This document shows positions 36,458 through 45,762 of a DNA stretch of 64,000 nucleotides, in pieces. The number at the start of each line of letters is the position of its first letter. The first letter of the stretch is position 1. This stretch comes from MWEI01 sp964600235 (GTDB taxonomy: Bacteria; Desulfobacterota; Desulfomonilia; UBA1062): contig CAZRIV010000013.1 in NCBI GenBank assembly GCA_964600235.1, positions 74,651 through 138,650 on the forward strand, written 5' to 3'. Under the pieces are notes generated by a model that saw only the letters and a program-made list of their open reading frames with translations, had not been told where the DNA came from and ran no database searches. Position numbers and translations under genes: made by a program.

Positions 36458-37249
36458 ATGTCATTCACCGGGAAAGTGGTCTGGATAACGGGTTCATCCT
36501 CCGGCATAGGTGAAGCCATGGCCTATGCCCTTGCCGCCAAAGGCGCACAGCTTGTCCTGTCCGCCCGCAACACGAACAGGCTCCAAAAGGTAAAAGATCA
36601 GTGCGCATCTTCCGAGAGGCATCTCATAGTGCCACTGGATCTTGAGGATTCATCGACCTTTCCAGACAATGTACAGACGGTGCTGGATAAGTACAACCGC
36701 ATGGACATGCTCATCAACAACGGAGGCATCTCCCAGAGGTCTCCGGCAGCCGATACCAGCCTGGAAACGGACCGGAGAATCATGGAGACAAACTTCTTCG
36801 GCGCCGTGGCACTTACAAAGGCCGTCCTTCCGACCATGCTCAAGAGCGGCTCCGGCCACATCGTGGTGATAAGCAGCCTGGTGGGCAAGTTCGGCACACC
36901 CCTGCGTTCGACTTATTCCGCATCAAAACACGCCCTGCACGGCTTCTTCAATTCGCTACGTGCGGAATTATCAGCAACGGGCATCAAGGTCCTCATCGTA
37001 TGCCCCGGGTTCATCCGCACAAATATCTCCTTAAACGCCCTGTGCGCCGACGGGTCCTGTCACGGGGTCATGGACGAGGCCCAGGACAATGGGCTGGCGC
37101 CCGAGGTCTGTGCGGAGAAGATAATCCAGTCCATAGAACGAGGCAAGGACGAGGTACTCATCGGAGGGAAAGAGCTTCTGGGTGTATATCTCAGCAGGTT
37201 TACTCCCGGCATTTTCAACAGGATTATTGCCAAGGCGAAGGTCACCTGA
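36458..37249 (+). CDS. Short-chain dehydrogenase/reductase
   Basis: A 263-residue classical SDR with NAD(P) motif TGSSSGIG at residues 11-18, NNGG near 89-92 and the catalytic Ser-Tyr-Lys triad (ISSLVGK and STYSASKHAL). It resembles DHRS7-type reductases with a C-terminal hydrophobic tail, and the substrate is unknown. AGAAGGAGG precedes ATG 36458. It is followed after 11 bp by a malate-dehydrogenase-like gene, so the two are likely co-transcribed. Confidence 0.88.
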   Translation: MSFTGKVVWITGSSSGIGEAMAYALAAKGAQLVLSARNTNRLQKVKDQCASSERHLIVPLDLEDSSTFPDNVQTVLDKYNRMDMLINNGGISQRSPAADTSLETDRRIMETNFFGAVALTKAVLPTMLKSGSGHIVVISSLVGKFGTPLRSTYSASKHALHGFFNSLRAELSATGIKVLIVCPGFIRTNISLNALCADGSCHGVMDEAQDNGLAPEVCAEKIIQSIERGKDEVLIGGKELLGVYLSRFTPGIFNRIIAKAKVT

Positions 37250-37260
37250 GGAAGACGACC

Positions 37261-38196
37261 ATGAACAGGCCAAGAATCCTGATCATCGGCGCCGGGATGG
37301 TGGGCTCGTCGAGTGCCGCATCCATAGCAGGCAGACGCCTGGGTGAGGTTTTCCTCTATGACATGGACGAAGAACTCTGCCGCGGCAGGGCCATGGACAT
37401 CAATCATTCCCTGCCTTCCAGGGGGAGCGACTCGTATATTACCGGATGTGCCGGGCTTCAGGAAACCGGCCCGGCAGACATCATAGTGATCACGGCCGGA
37501 CTGGCGCGCAAGGCAGGCATGACCAGACTCGACCTTCTCAAGCACAATGCCGGGGTCATAGGCATGCTGGCGCCACAAATCGCGTCCCTGAGTCCGGATG
37601 CACGGGTGCTGCTCATTACCAATCCGGTGGATGTGTTGACCTGGCATCTCAAGAGCCTCTGTCCGGGCATGCGGATCTTCGGGCTCGGGTGCTCCCTCGA
37701 CATGGTCCGGCTCAGGCAGCTTATAGCACAGACAGCCCGGGTTTCGGTGGATGATGTCGCGGCCATGGTCATAGGCTCACATAATGACAACATGATCCCA
37801 CTCATGGGCCATGCCACCATCAGCGGCATACCCATAGACCGAATGCTGCACGAGCAGGAGATAGAAAAAATTGCCGTGTCAACACGCACGGCAGGCAGTA
37901 CGATCGTCAACCTCATGAAGAGCCATAGCGGCCACTATGCAGCCGGCGAGGTTATTGCTCAGATCGTTGAGTCCATGGCCATGGACAGGGGCATGGTATT
38001 TCCATTAAGTATCTGTCTCAACGGCGAATACGGATACCATGACATCTGCCTTGCCCTTCCGAGCGTCGTTGACAGAACCGGTGTAAGGAAGATCATCGAG
38101 CTTGAGCTGAACGAAAAGGAAAAGGCCTCTCTCGATACCTGTGCATTCATCATGAGATCCCAGATACGTTCTCTAGGGGGTTATGTATCATCATGA
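37261..38196 (+). CDS. Malate/lactate dehydrogenase family protein, malate-type residues
   Basis: A 311-residue NAD-dependent 2-hydroxyacid dehydrogenase. GAGMVG at residues 10-15 binds NAD. The specificity loop LARKAGMTR (Arg83, Arg89) is of malate-dehydrogenase type, and ITNPVD and a later Arg (150 or 152) are also present. The catalytic His174 sits in IGSHNDNMIP, where most enzymes have GxHGD; the Gly-to-Asn change is unusual, but the His is kept. ATG 37261 with AGGAAG upstream starts the protein; earlier in-frame codons overlap the SDR gene and are not coding. Likely malate dehydrogenase, with some uncertainty about substrate. Confidence 0.82.
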   Translation: MNRPRILIIGAGMVGSSSAASIAGRRLGEVFLYDMDEELCRGRAMDINHSLPSRGSDSYITGCAGLQETGPADIIVITAGLARKAGMTRLDLLKHNAGVIGMLAPQIASLSPDARVLLITNPVDVLTWHLKSLCPGMRIFGLGCSLDMVRLRQLIAQTARVSVDDVAAMVIGSHNDNMIPLMGHATISGIPIDRMLHEQEIEKIAVSTRTAGSTIVNLMKSHSGHYAAGEVIAQIVESMAMDRGMVFPLSICLNGEYGYHDICLALPSVVDRTGVRKIIELELNEKEKASLDTCAFIMRSQIRSLGGYVSS

Positions 38197-38424
38197 AGAA
38201 ATCACCCGGCATGGAATACCCCCAAAAACGATGTCATACGGGTCCGGCCCTTTACGGACATCCCGTTTTCATTAGGAAGACCCCTGTATAACCGAGGAAG
38301 GCACTGCGGTAAGGGGAGAAAATACTTACCCATCCATGACATGAACGGGCTGAATCTTAATTGTTTTTCAGCAAAGAATATGGAGTCGCGCAAAGGTCTT
38401 TAAAGAGTTCCCGGGGAGGTTCCC

Positions 38425-39336
38425 ATGCGGCAGCAGACCATCGGATGGATCGGGACAGGGGTCATGGGCGCTCCCATGTGCTCTCATATCATAAAGGCGG
38501 GCTTTCCCGTCCGTATCCACACCAGGACCAGGGAGAAGGCCTCAAGCCTTCTGGACATGGGGGCCTCATGGTGCTCCTCGCCCAGGGACGTGGCTGAGAA
38601 GAGCGAGATCATCTTCACCATGGTTGGATATCCCGAGGACGTGGATGAGGTATATTTTTCAGAACTTGGGATCATGAGCAATGCCAGTCCCGGGACCATC
38701 CTCGTTGACATGTCCACATCAAGACCCTCCCTGGCTCAGAAGATCTCCCATGAGGCGGTAAAACGCGCTTGCCGTGCCCTGGATGCCCCTGTGTCCGGCG
38801 GAGATGTGGGGGCACGTGAGGCCACGCTGGCCATCATGGCGGGAGGAGAAAGGGAGAGTTTTGAACATGTCCTGCCGCTGCTGAGAACGCTGGGCAGGAC
38901 CATTTCCCTCATGGGGGGGCCCGGCGCCGGCCAGCACACCAAGATGAGCAACCAGATCCTGATTGCATCCACCATGATCGGGGTCGTGGAGTCTCTCCTG
39001 TACGCCTGTAAGGCAGGGCTCCATCAGGAAGCGGTCATAGACATCATCTCAGAGGGCGCTGCAGGCTCCTGGTCATTGAATAACCTCGGAAGACGGATCA
39101 TCAGGGGCGATTACCATCCCGGGTTCTTTATCAGGCATTTTATCAAGGACATGGGCATTGCCCTGGATGAGACGCGCAGGATGAGGCTCTCGTTACCCGG
39201 GCTTGCCCTTGCGAGTCAGTTCTATACTTCAGCGTCAGCCCTGGGATATGATGATCTGGGCACACAGGCGATCTACAAGGTTTTCGAAAGGATGAATGCC
39301 ATAGATCCCTTAAGCAATTCATGCTCAGGAGGCTGA
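38425..39336 (+). CDS. 3-hydroxyisobutyrate dehydrogenase family protein
   Basis: A 303-residue beta-hydroxyacid dehydrogenase with N-terminal NAD(P) motif IGWIGTGVMGAPM, substrate-binding LDAPVSGGDVGA near residue 121, and the lysine-containing KMSNQ and FIRHFIKDMGIAL regions. Candidate substrates are 3-hydroxyisobutyrate, tartronate semialdehyde or succinic semialdehyde; family level only. GGGGAGG precedes ATG 38425. It is followed within 4 bp by an enoyl-CoA hydratase gene, so a valine or acyl-CoA role is plausible. Confidence 0.88.
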   Translation: MRQQTIGWIGTGVMGAPMCSHIIKAGFPVRIHTRTREKASSLLDMGASWCSSPRDVAEKSEIIFTMVGYPEDVDEVYFSELGIMSNASPGTILVDMSTSRPSLAQKISHEAVKRACRALDAPVSGGDVGAREATLAIMAGGERESFEHVLPLLRTLGRTISLMGGPGAGQHTKMSNQILIASTMIGVVESLLYACKAGLHQEAVIDIISEGAAGSWSLNNLGRRIIRGDYHPGFFIRHFIKDMGIALDETRRMRLSLPGLALASQFYTSASALGYDDLGTQAIYKVFERMNAIDPLSNSCSGG

Positions 39337-39340
39337 TATC

Positions 39341-40114
39341 ATGAATGTAATCACCACAAAACAGGACCGTATTACCACCATCGTCATCAACCGCCCTGAG
39401 GTACGCAATGCCGTGGATGGCCCTACTGCCGCCCAACTCGCACAGGCATTCAAAGAATTCGACGCAGATGATACCGCCGACGTTGCAGTGCTCACCGGGT
39501 CAGGCGGTAACTTCTGTGCAGGCGCCGACCTGAAGGCCATCAGTTCCAAGACAGGATATAACCGCCTTGACGAAACAGGTGATGCCCCCATGGGCCCTTC
39601 AAGAATGGTCCTGAGCAAACCTGTTATTGCTGCAGTTGCCGGCTTTGCAGTGGCAGGGGGTCTCGAACTTGCCCTCTTCTGCGATCTGAGGGTGGTGGAA
39701 AGAGATGCCGTATTCGGGGTGTTCTGCAGGAGATGGGGTGTACCACTCATAGATGGCGGCACCATAAGGCTGCCCCGGCTCATCGGGCTGAGCAGGGCAC
39801 TGGATCTCATCCTCACGGGCAGGCCTGTCGGCGCCGAGGAGGCCTATGCCATGGGACTGGCAAACCGTCTGGTCGAGAACGGCACAGCCCTTCAGGAGGC
39901 ACAAAAACTTGCGGGTGAAATCGCCCGGTTTCCGCAGACCTGCCTCCGCCATGACCGCATGAGCGCGCACGAGCAGACCGATCTCAGTGGCGATCAAGCC
40001 TTTCTCAACGAATTCCGGCACGGCATGAAATCCATCACCAGCAATGAGACACTTACAGGCGCCCAAAGGTTCACGGCCGGGAAAGGGAGGCATGGGACCT
40101 TTAAAAAAGAGTGA
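39341..40114 (+). CDS. Enoyl-CoA hydratase/isomerase (crotonase)
   Basis: A 257-residue crotonase-fold enzyme. The oxyanion-hole motifs NFCAGADLKAI and AVAGFAVAGGLELALFCDLRVV are present, but the first active-site Glu position reads FCRRWGVPLIDGGTIRL, where many hydratases have PExxLGLxPG, so catalytic details may differ (isomerase or hydrolase-type). Start ATG 39341 has AGGAGG. It forms a pair with the beta-hydroxyacid dehydrogenase gene. Confidence 0.88.
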   Translation: MNVITTKQDRITTIVINRPEVRNAVDGPTAAQLAQAFKEFDADDTADVAVLTGSGGNFCAGADLKAISSKTGYNRLDETGDAPMGPSRMVLSKPVIAAVAGFAVAGGLELALFCDLRVVERDAVFGVFCRRWGVPLIDGGTIRLPRLIGLSRALDLILTGRPVGAEEAYAMGLANRLVENGTALQEAQKLAGEIARFPQTCLRHDRMSAHEQTDLSGDQAFLNEFRHGMKSITSNETLTGAQRFTAGKGRHGTFKKE

Positions 40115-40212
40115 CCCGGGTTGATCTTTGCCTTTACCAAACTAATATTACTTTCATGTTATCCACACAAAATGACGATAAATAGACTATTCAAAAGTCC
40201 AGGAGAACAATC

Positions 40213-41013
40213 ATGAATAAGCGCAGACTGTTTCTGTCATCTCTCATCGGGATCATCCTCTTTGCCTGCGGTGGCGGGGGGGGTGGAGGCGGAGGAGGAG
40301 GAACAGACACTGGGAGCACGACCATCAATACGCAGGAGTATTTCAACAAGGATGAGACCAGGACATACACCTACAGTGTAACGTCTGTTGACGGATCTAC
40401 ATATGCATCCACAACCCAGACATTGGTCTACAGTTATGAACAGATACCAACGATCCCGAGCAAATACGGATATTCCGGTGCCGTTGCAGGTCCTTATTAT
40501 CTCGAGACACAGACCATAGATGGTACGGTCGATACCCTCACTTACATCAGCGCCACAGGAACCCCGATTGTGATGGATGATCTATCCGTATACACTATGA
40601 ATGATGGAGATCTCACGATTTCAACAGGCTATATGCCCGCAGAAAAGACCATCGGCACGGATTATACCATGAACAGCACTCAGACTCTTATGATCTCGGA
40701 CCCGGATTCCGGGACCGTAGGCGAAAATGTAGGCACCTTGGACACCAGGTATACTGTCAGGGTTCTTGGACCGGAGAACATAACAGTCAATGGAACCTCT
40801 TATGAGGCTATCAGGACCCAGGAAACCGCATCTTCGACAACAACAACCAGCCAAATATCCCTGACCATCAATTCTTCATCGAGTGTCTGGTATGGGAAGA
40901 ATATCGGCCCGGTAAAGATAGTCGCAAATAATACCACTACTGCTACAGACGGAATCCAGACCATAACAGGATCCAGTTCCGTTATCAGTGAATTGACCAG
41001 CGTGACCCCTTAG
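40213..41013 (+). CDS. Lipoprotein with an 11-glycine run
   Basis: A 266-residue exported protein with lipobox LFAC (Cys19), immediately followed by eleven Gly (residues 20-30), then a Thr/Ser-rich beta-strand-rich region without recognised domains. The Gly run is encoded by mixed GGN codons at 40270-40303, not a homopolymer, so it is probably not phase-variable. A poly-Gly spacer after the lipid anchor is common in some surface lipoproteins. Function unknown; CAGGAG precedes ATG 40213. Confidence 0.75.
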   Translation: MNKRRLFLSSLIGIILFACGGGGGGGGGGGTDTGSTTINTQEYFNKDETRTYTYSVTSVDGSTYASTTQTLVYSYEQIPTIPSKYGYSGAVAGPYYLETQTIDGTVDTLTYISATGTPIVMDDLSVYTMNDGDLTISTGYMPAEKTIGTDYTMNSTQTLMISDPDSGTVGENVGTLDTRYTVRVLGPENITVNGTSYEAIRTQETASSTTTTSQISLTINSSSSVWYGKNIGPVKIVANNTTTATDGIQTITGSSSVISELTSVTP

Positions 41014-41032
41014 CCTGGCAGCCTTCAGCCCT

Positions 41033-41776
41033 CTAAGCCTGGGGCCTGCCGTAGCTTTTCATGATACGGGCGATATAATTGCTCGTCTCTTCCGGTAAAT
41101 TCCCGGTGCTGCGCTCCAGGTTTCCCATGCCCCAGTTGTACGCGGCAAGGGCAAGCCTCACATCACCGTCATACCTCTGGAGAAGGCCCTTGAGATATCT
41201 GGTCCCTGCCATGACGTTCTGCTCCGGATCATAGGCATTGCTCACGCCAAGGTCCCGTGCCGTGTCGGGCATGAGCTGCATGAGCCCCATGGCCCCCTTG
41301 GGTGAGGTGGCGTCTGCGTTAAAATCGCTCTCAGCCCGGATGACCGAGGTAATAAGGCCCTTGTCAACGCCGTAGGTCGCAGAGGCCTTGTCTATTATGG
41401 CATCCAGATCCGCAGGCGGCAGAACCGACCCGGCCGTGGGCTCGGACTGTCGGTCTTTTGACTCTTCCTGTTGTGAACCTTGCACATGGGGCGTCCCGGG
41501 CATGAAGGTATAGTCGGCCGAGACATCTTCTCCCTCGTCGCCCGAGAATGAGTTCATGACCGACTGGCTCATCCGGATCTTGATGAACTCGAGCATTACA
41601 GTAAGCTTGTCCTTGTCTATCCCTGCACCCTGGCCTGCGGCCACGTCCTTGGCCATCTCTTCCAGCAACCGGGAAAAGTCTCCCGGGCTCCCGGGGATAT
41701 TCTTATCAGGCTGTGCCTTGAGTGCGGAAATCCCCTGGACCAGTCGTGCCAACACATCACCTGAGGCTACCTTCAT
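41033..41776 (-). CDS. Lytic transglycosylase (SLT domain)
   Basis: A 247-residue protein with a C-terminal soluble lytic transglycosylase domain from about residue 130. Catalytic Glu lies in VIRAESDFNADATSPKGAMGLMQLMPDTA, and YDPEQNVMAGTRYLKGLL and LALAAYNWGMGNL follow as in family 1. The N-terminal 120 residues are helical and low in conservation. There is no clear signal peptide, so it may be exported by another route or localised by the flagellar rod (FlgJ-like), as in many Desulfobacterota; this is inference. GGGGGAAGG precedes ATG 41776. Confidence 0.88.
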   Translation of the reverse strand: MKVASGDVLARLVQGISALKAQPDKNIPGSPGDFSRLLEEMAKDVAAGQGAGIDKDKLTVMLEFIKIRMSQSVMNSFSGDEGEDVSADYTFMPGTPHVQGSQQEESKDRQSEPTAGSVLPPADLDAIIDKASATYGVDKGLITSVIRAESDFNADATSPKGAMGLMQLMPDTARDLGVSNAYDPEQNVMAGTRYLKGLLQRYDGDVRLALAAYNWGMGNLERSTGNLPEETSNYIARIMKSYGRPQA

Positions 41777-41943
41777 CCTTCCCCCGTTTACGGCTATTGA
41801 CCAATACTATACAAGGTTCATGCCAGACGGATTCATGGCAAATTCCGCTGTGCCATGTGCATGACGGCTGGCTCCACCTGCGGGCTGGATCAACGAAAAA
41901 AACGTGAACAGGTGGACATCCGCTTGTCAGTCTGATCCGGGGC

Positions 41944-43365
41944 TCACCAGAAAAAGAGGAGCCAGACGACGATTAACACCGGGGTGAGTATGGGCAGTGA
42001 ATAATACAGGACATACTCCATAAAATGAGGAACCCTGACATGGCTCTGTTCCGCTATGCTCTTGACCATGAAGTTCGGACCGTTCCCGATGTATGTCCCT
42101 GCGCCGAATATGACGGCAGCCGCCGATATGGCCTGGATATACCTCCAGCTCTCCCCTGTTACGGGCTGGAGATGGTTTCCCTGCAGGAGCAGCAACTGCT
42201 GCATCGCCGGGCCCGACAGGTTCCCCAGCATGGCATGCATGTGGACGGGGTTGTCCACACTGAGCCCGTGGAGGCCGAAGGCCGCGCTCAGAAAATTGAG
42301 ATAGGTGGGCGCATTGTCAAGGATGGTGGATAAGATACCTGTGCCCCAGTAGAACTGCGCAGGATTGGTGATGCCGAGGCTGCCGGCATTCAATTCTAGC
42401 CAGTCAAGGGCCGGGACCATGGTGGCGAATATACCTGCAAAAAGAATGGCCACCTCCTTTATGGGGACGAAATTGAAATGGTTCATCTCGTGAACCTGAT
42501 TCTTTGTCGTGTAATAGCTCGCTGCGGCGGCACCGACCATGAACAGCTCACGTATGGGCTCATGCATGAAGACCGCACCGATGATGATCATGAGAAAGAC
42601 TATGTTGTGCAGCCCGTCTACCGCGGCGTGCTCACCCGCCGCTTCGATCTCGTGCTCCATGTCATCGGGCAGCTTCTTATAGTTGTAGTGGTCGATGAAG
42701 TAGAAGATCATGAGGACCAGCGCCAGGGCAATGAGCCAGATGTGCCAGACCTTGGTGATGACCCAGAAGAACGGGACGCCCTTGAGATATCCCAGAAAGA
42801 GCGGCGGGTCTCCGATGGGCGTCAGGAGCCCCCCGATATTCGACACAGTGAATATGAAGAACACGATATGATACCCCGAGATCCTGTACCGGTTGAGCCT
42901 GATGTACGGCCTTATGAGGACCATGGATGCGCCGGTCGTACCGAGGAAGTTCGAGACCACGGCGCCGATGGCGAGCAGCACGACATTGGCCATGGGTGTC
43001 GACCTGCCCTTTATCCTTATGTGTATACCCCCCGATACCACGAAGAGGGAGCCAATGAGGCAGATGAAGCTGATGTATTCAACAGCCGTGCTTATCATCC
43101 TCACTCCGTTTTCCAGGATGAAGAAATAGTAGATCAGCGGGACCGCTCCCAGAACCACGCAGAATGCGGGGTAGCGCCTTTCCCACAGATCGGCATTGAT
43201 GAACGGCATGAAGGCAATGGCCAGGAGCAGCAGGACAAATGGCGTGATAAAGGCGGGGTGAACCGGCACAATGGCGTGTTCCAGGGCATGAGCATCCGCA
43301 CATGACCACAGGAGCATACTGCACACCAATAGAATGCCATACAGGGCGGTCTTCGTCATGCCCAT
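41944..43365 (-). CDS. NhaD-type sodium:proton antiporter
   Basis: A 473-residue inner-membrane protein of the ArsB/NhaD superfamily with about 12 hydrophobic segments. Motifs include NFLGTTGASMVLIRP, SNIGGLLTPIGDPPLFLGYLKG and ILSTILDNAPTYL. The start is uncertain: ATG 43365 (or 43359) gives an N-terminal signal-like segment (MTKTALYGILLVCSMLLWSCADAHA); ATGs at 43434 and 43413 are also possible and lie just after the response-regulator stop at 43439. It follows the two-component genes on the same strand, so it may be a regulated target. Confidence 0.85.
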   Translation of the reverse strand: MGMTKTALYGILLVCSMLLWSCADAHALEHAIVPVHPAFITPFVLLLLAIAFMPFINADLWERRYPAFCVVLGAVPLIYYFFILENGVRMISTAVEYISFICLIGSLFVVSGGIHIRIKGRSTPMANVVLLAIGAVVSNFLGTTGASMVLIRPYIRLNRYRISGYHIVFFIFTVSNIGGLLTPIGDPPLFLGYLKGVPFFWVITKVWHIWLIALALVLMIFYFIDHYNYKKLPDDMEHEIEAAGEHAAVDGLHNIVFLMIIIGAVFMHEPIRELFMVGAAAASYYTTKNQVHEMNHFNFVPIKEVAILFAGIFATMVPALDWLELNAGSLGITNPAQFYWGTGILSTILDNAPTYLNFLSAAFGLHGLSVDNPVHMHAMLGNLSGPAMQQLLLLQGNHLQPVTGESWRYIQAISAAAVIFGAGTYIGNGPNFMVKSIAEQSHVRVPHFMEYVLYYSLPILTPVLIVVWLLFFW

Positions 43366-43438
43366 GCAGGTCCGTCTGGCCGGAACCAATCCCTTCAGGG
43401 AATCCACAGACATCTCATACCGGAACTTGTTCATGAAC

Positions 43439-44122
43439 TCAAGGAACTTCAAACCGGTACCCGATCCCATAGACCGAGTATATGACCTCCTTATCAGGGA
43501 GAAAGGCACTGATCTTCTTCCTGATGTTCTTGATGTGGGTGTCCACGGTGCGGTCATACCCCTCATAGTCATACCCCTGCACGCGGCTCACCAGTTCACT
43601 GCGGGAGAAGACCCGGCCGGGGTGGGTCATGAGGACCTTGAGGAGTCCGTATTCGATGGGCGTCAGATTGAGCCTGCGGCCAAGGACCTTGACCTCGTGA
43701 GTTTCCTCGTTGACCACGATGCTGCCAGCCCTGATTGAATGCCCTGCCGATTCGGGGTGGACCCTCCTGAGTACCGCCCTGACCCTGGCCACCACCTCCC
43801 GTGGACTGAAAGGCTTGCAGATATAGTCATCAGCACCAAGCTCCAGGCCCAGCAGGCGGTCTATCTCCTCCACCTTCGCGGTAACCATGATGATGGGGGT
43901 CTGTGAAGACACCTTCAATGATTTGCACACCTCCATCCCATTCATGCCCGGCAGCATGATATCGAGCAGTATGAGGTCAATGGAATTCTGTTTGATAAAA
44001 GGAAGGACCGTGTCTCCCCTGTCGAGGCATGATACCCGGTAATCCGATTTTTCGAGGTAGTCCCTGAGTATCGTGGTAATCTTGTCCTCGTCTTCAACAA
44101 TTAAGATGTGCTCTTGAGCCAT
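43439..44122 (-). CDS. OmpR-family response regulator
   Basis: A 227-residue regulator. The receiver domain (about 5-118) has acidic ILIVEDEDK, phospho-acceptor Asp54 in LILLDIMLPG and Lys in DDYICKPFSP. The C-terminal winged helix (about 130-227) has LTPIEYGLLKVLMTHPGRVFSRSELVSRVQGYDYEGYDRTVDTHIKNIRKKI. AGGTG precedes ATG 44122. It forms an operon with the upstream histidine kinase gene, with the downstream antiporter gene on the same strand. Confidence 0.93.
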   Translation of the reverse strand: MAQEHILIVEDEDKITTILRDYLEKSDYRVSCLDRGDTVLPFIKQNSIDLILLDIMLPGMNGMEVCKSLKVSSQTPIIMVTAKVEEIDRLLGLELGADDYICKPFSPREVVARVRAVLRRVHPESAGHSIRAGSIVVNEETHEVKVLGRRLNLTPIEYGLLKVLMTHPGRVFSRSELVSRVQGYDYEGYDRTVDTHIKNIRKKISAFLPDKEVIYSVYGIGYRFEVP

Positions 44123-44138
44123 GGTACACCTCAGGAAA

Positions 44139-45581
44139 TCATATGTTCTTTGTGAGAGGGAGGATTACCTCAATCCGCAAGCCACCCAGGGATGAATGGT
44201 ATGCCCCGATGCCGCCCCCGAGCAGCTCCGCAATACTCCGGCATATGGCAAGCCCCAGCCCGCTTCCGCCTTCCTTGCGGGAGCGCGACTGATCGACCCG
44301 GTAAAGCCGGTCGAATATCCGTTCAAGTGACGAGTCGGGAATCCCGGGTTTCGAGTCTTCAAAATTGATGTTCACCTGCGTCTCGGTACTCTGCTGCCAC
44401 ACCTTCAGCCTGCCCGGTGATTCCGTATAGCGCAAGGTGTTCTCGAGGATATTGGAAAACAGCTGGAACAGCCTGTCTTTATCGGCGCTCAGAACGATAT
44501 CCGCACCAAGACCCGGGTCTGATTCCATGGATATCCCTGCCTGAGAGAACCTCGATTCATTCATCTTCATAACCTCCTGCAGGACCTTCAGGACATGCAC
44601 CTGCTCGAGATTCATGGAAAGATTGCCTGTATCGGCCATGGAAAGCTCGTGCAGGTCATTGACCAGTGAATTCAGCAGCATGATCTCGGCATGGATGGAT
44701 TCCATGGTATCTCTGCTTGCCTCATGTATGCCGTCCTGGATAGCCTCGATCTCACCACGCAGGATTGCAATGGGTGTCCTGAGCTCATGGGAGATGTCCG
44801 AAATCCACTGCCGCCGTATGTTCTCATACTGTTCCAGGGTGTGCGCCATGGTGTTGAAGTCCTCTGCCAGCTGTCCGAGCTCATCATTGGTGTGTGAGAC
44901 GACCCGTGTGTCGAACTTTCTCATGGCAAGGGCATGAGCCGCTCCGGCCAGCTGTTCCACGGGCGTGAGGAGGTGACGCGAGAAGACATATGATACCAGA
45001 ACGGCAAGTATCAGCGCTGCAAGCCCGATTGTCAGGAATGCACTGCTCTGCCTGTAGATGAATCCTGCTTCCAGGGGGCCTTGAAAACCCTTGCGCTTTT
45101 GCAGACCGAGCCGGCCTGCAACTTTCCCGTCTATTGCAATATCTTTCAGAATTTGATCGCCCTTAGCTACAGACCTGCCTGCAATGAGCCTCATTTCGGC
45201 ATCATAGAGTGACAGGCGTGATTCCATGTCAGACCCGGGAGGGCGCGGCACCTCTTTGGGGCCGGGGCGAAAACCATCCGGGGGTTCAGGCCGCCCCGCC
45301 ATACCAGGAGGGCCCTGGGGTGAATGTCCTGGCGGTTCGGGCTTCATCATCTCGTGGAATATCCCGGAATCCCCCCTGAGGGATCCCCAGCCCTGATGGG
45401 CCCGGTAGAAGTCTGAAAGCTCCGTGATGAGCTCATCGAGCCGCTCCATCTCCATCCTGTTTACAAAATCTTCAAAATTTCGCCTGGCAAAGTACCCCAT
45501 GATCGCGGTCATGAGGACCACGATGACGATGCTCGTCAGGAGAAACGCCAGGAAGATCTTATAACTGAGTTTTGTTTTCAT
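44139..45581 (-). CDS. Membrane sensor histidine kinase with proline-rich periplasmic domain
   Basis: A 480-residue BaeS-like kinase. Membrane segments at about 10-30 and 182-202 flank a periplasmic domain with a Pro-rich patch at about 81-117. A HAMP domain, H-box SDISHELRTP (His265) and ATPase motifs (NILENTLRYTES, GIPDSSLERIFDRLYR, GGSGLGLAI) follow. The start is ATG 45581. The Pro-rich periplasmic region is unusual and is echoed in the divergent secreted protein at 45763. The partner regulator gene follows after 16 bp. Confidence 0.93.
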   Translation of the reverse strand: MKTKLSYKIFLAFLLTSIVIVVLMTAIMGYFARRNFEDFVNRMEMERLDELITELSDFYRAHQGWGSLRGDSGIFHEMMKPEPPGHSPQGPPGMAGRPEPPDGFRPGPKEVPRPPGSDMESRLSLYDAEMRLIAGRSVAKGDQILKDIAIDGKVAGRLGLQKRKGFQGPLEAGFIYRQSSAFLTIGLAALILAVLVSYVFSRHLLTPVEQLAGAAHALAMRKFDTRVVSHTNDELGQLAEDFNTMAHTLEQYENIRRQWISDISHELRTPIAILRGEIEAIQDGIHEASRDTMESIHAEIMLLNSLVNDLHELSMADTGNLSMNLEQVHVLKVLQEVMKMNESRFSQAGISMESDPGLGADIVLSADKDRLFQLFSNILENTLRYTESPGRLKVWQQSTETQVNINFEDSKPGIPDSSLERIFDRLYRVDQSRSRKEGGSGLGLAICRSIAELLGGGIGAYHSSLGGLRIEVILPLTKNI

Positions 45582-45762
45582 GGCACATGTCTGCAACCCG
45601 TCCGCTTGATTATCTTATTGCCTGTTTCCATCAGTAATACACGTGGGACCACACTTCAAATGTAATCGTGAACTCTCACAGGAAACACATCTTTTCTTCA
45701 TATTTCCTCCACAGTTCTGTGGCAGAAGCATTTTTACAATCAGGCTGAAAGGAGAATTCACC

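Noticed and set aside
40270..40303. Phase-variable glycine tract in the lipoprotein
   Set aside because: The Gly codons are mixed GGT/GGC/GGG/GGA, so the longest homopolymer is short and slippage is unlikely to be programmed.
42478..43305. 275-codon plus-strand frame
   Set aside because: Antisense to the NhaD-type antiporter gene, with composition of a mirrored membrane protein.
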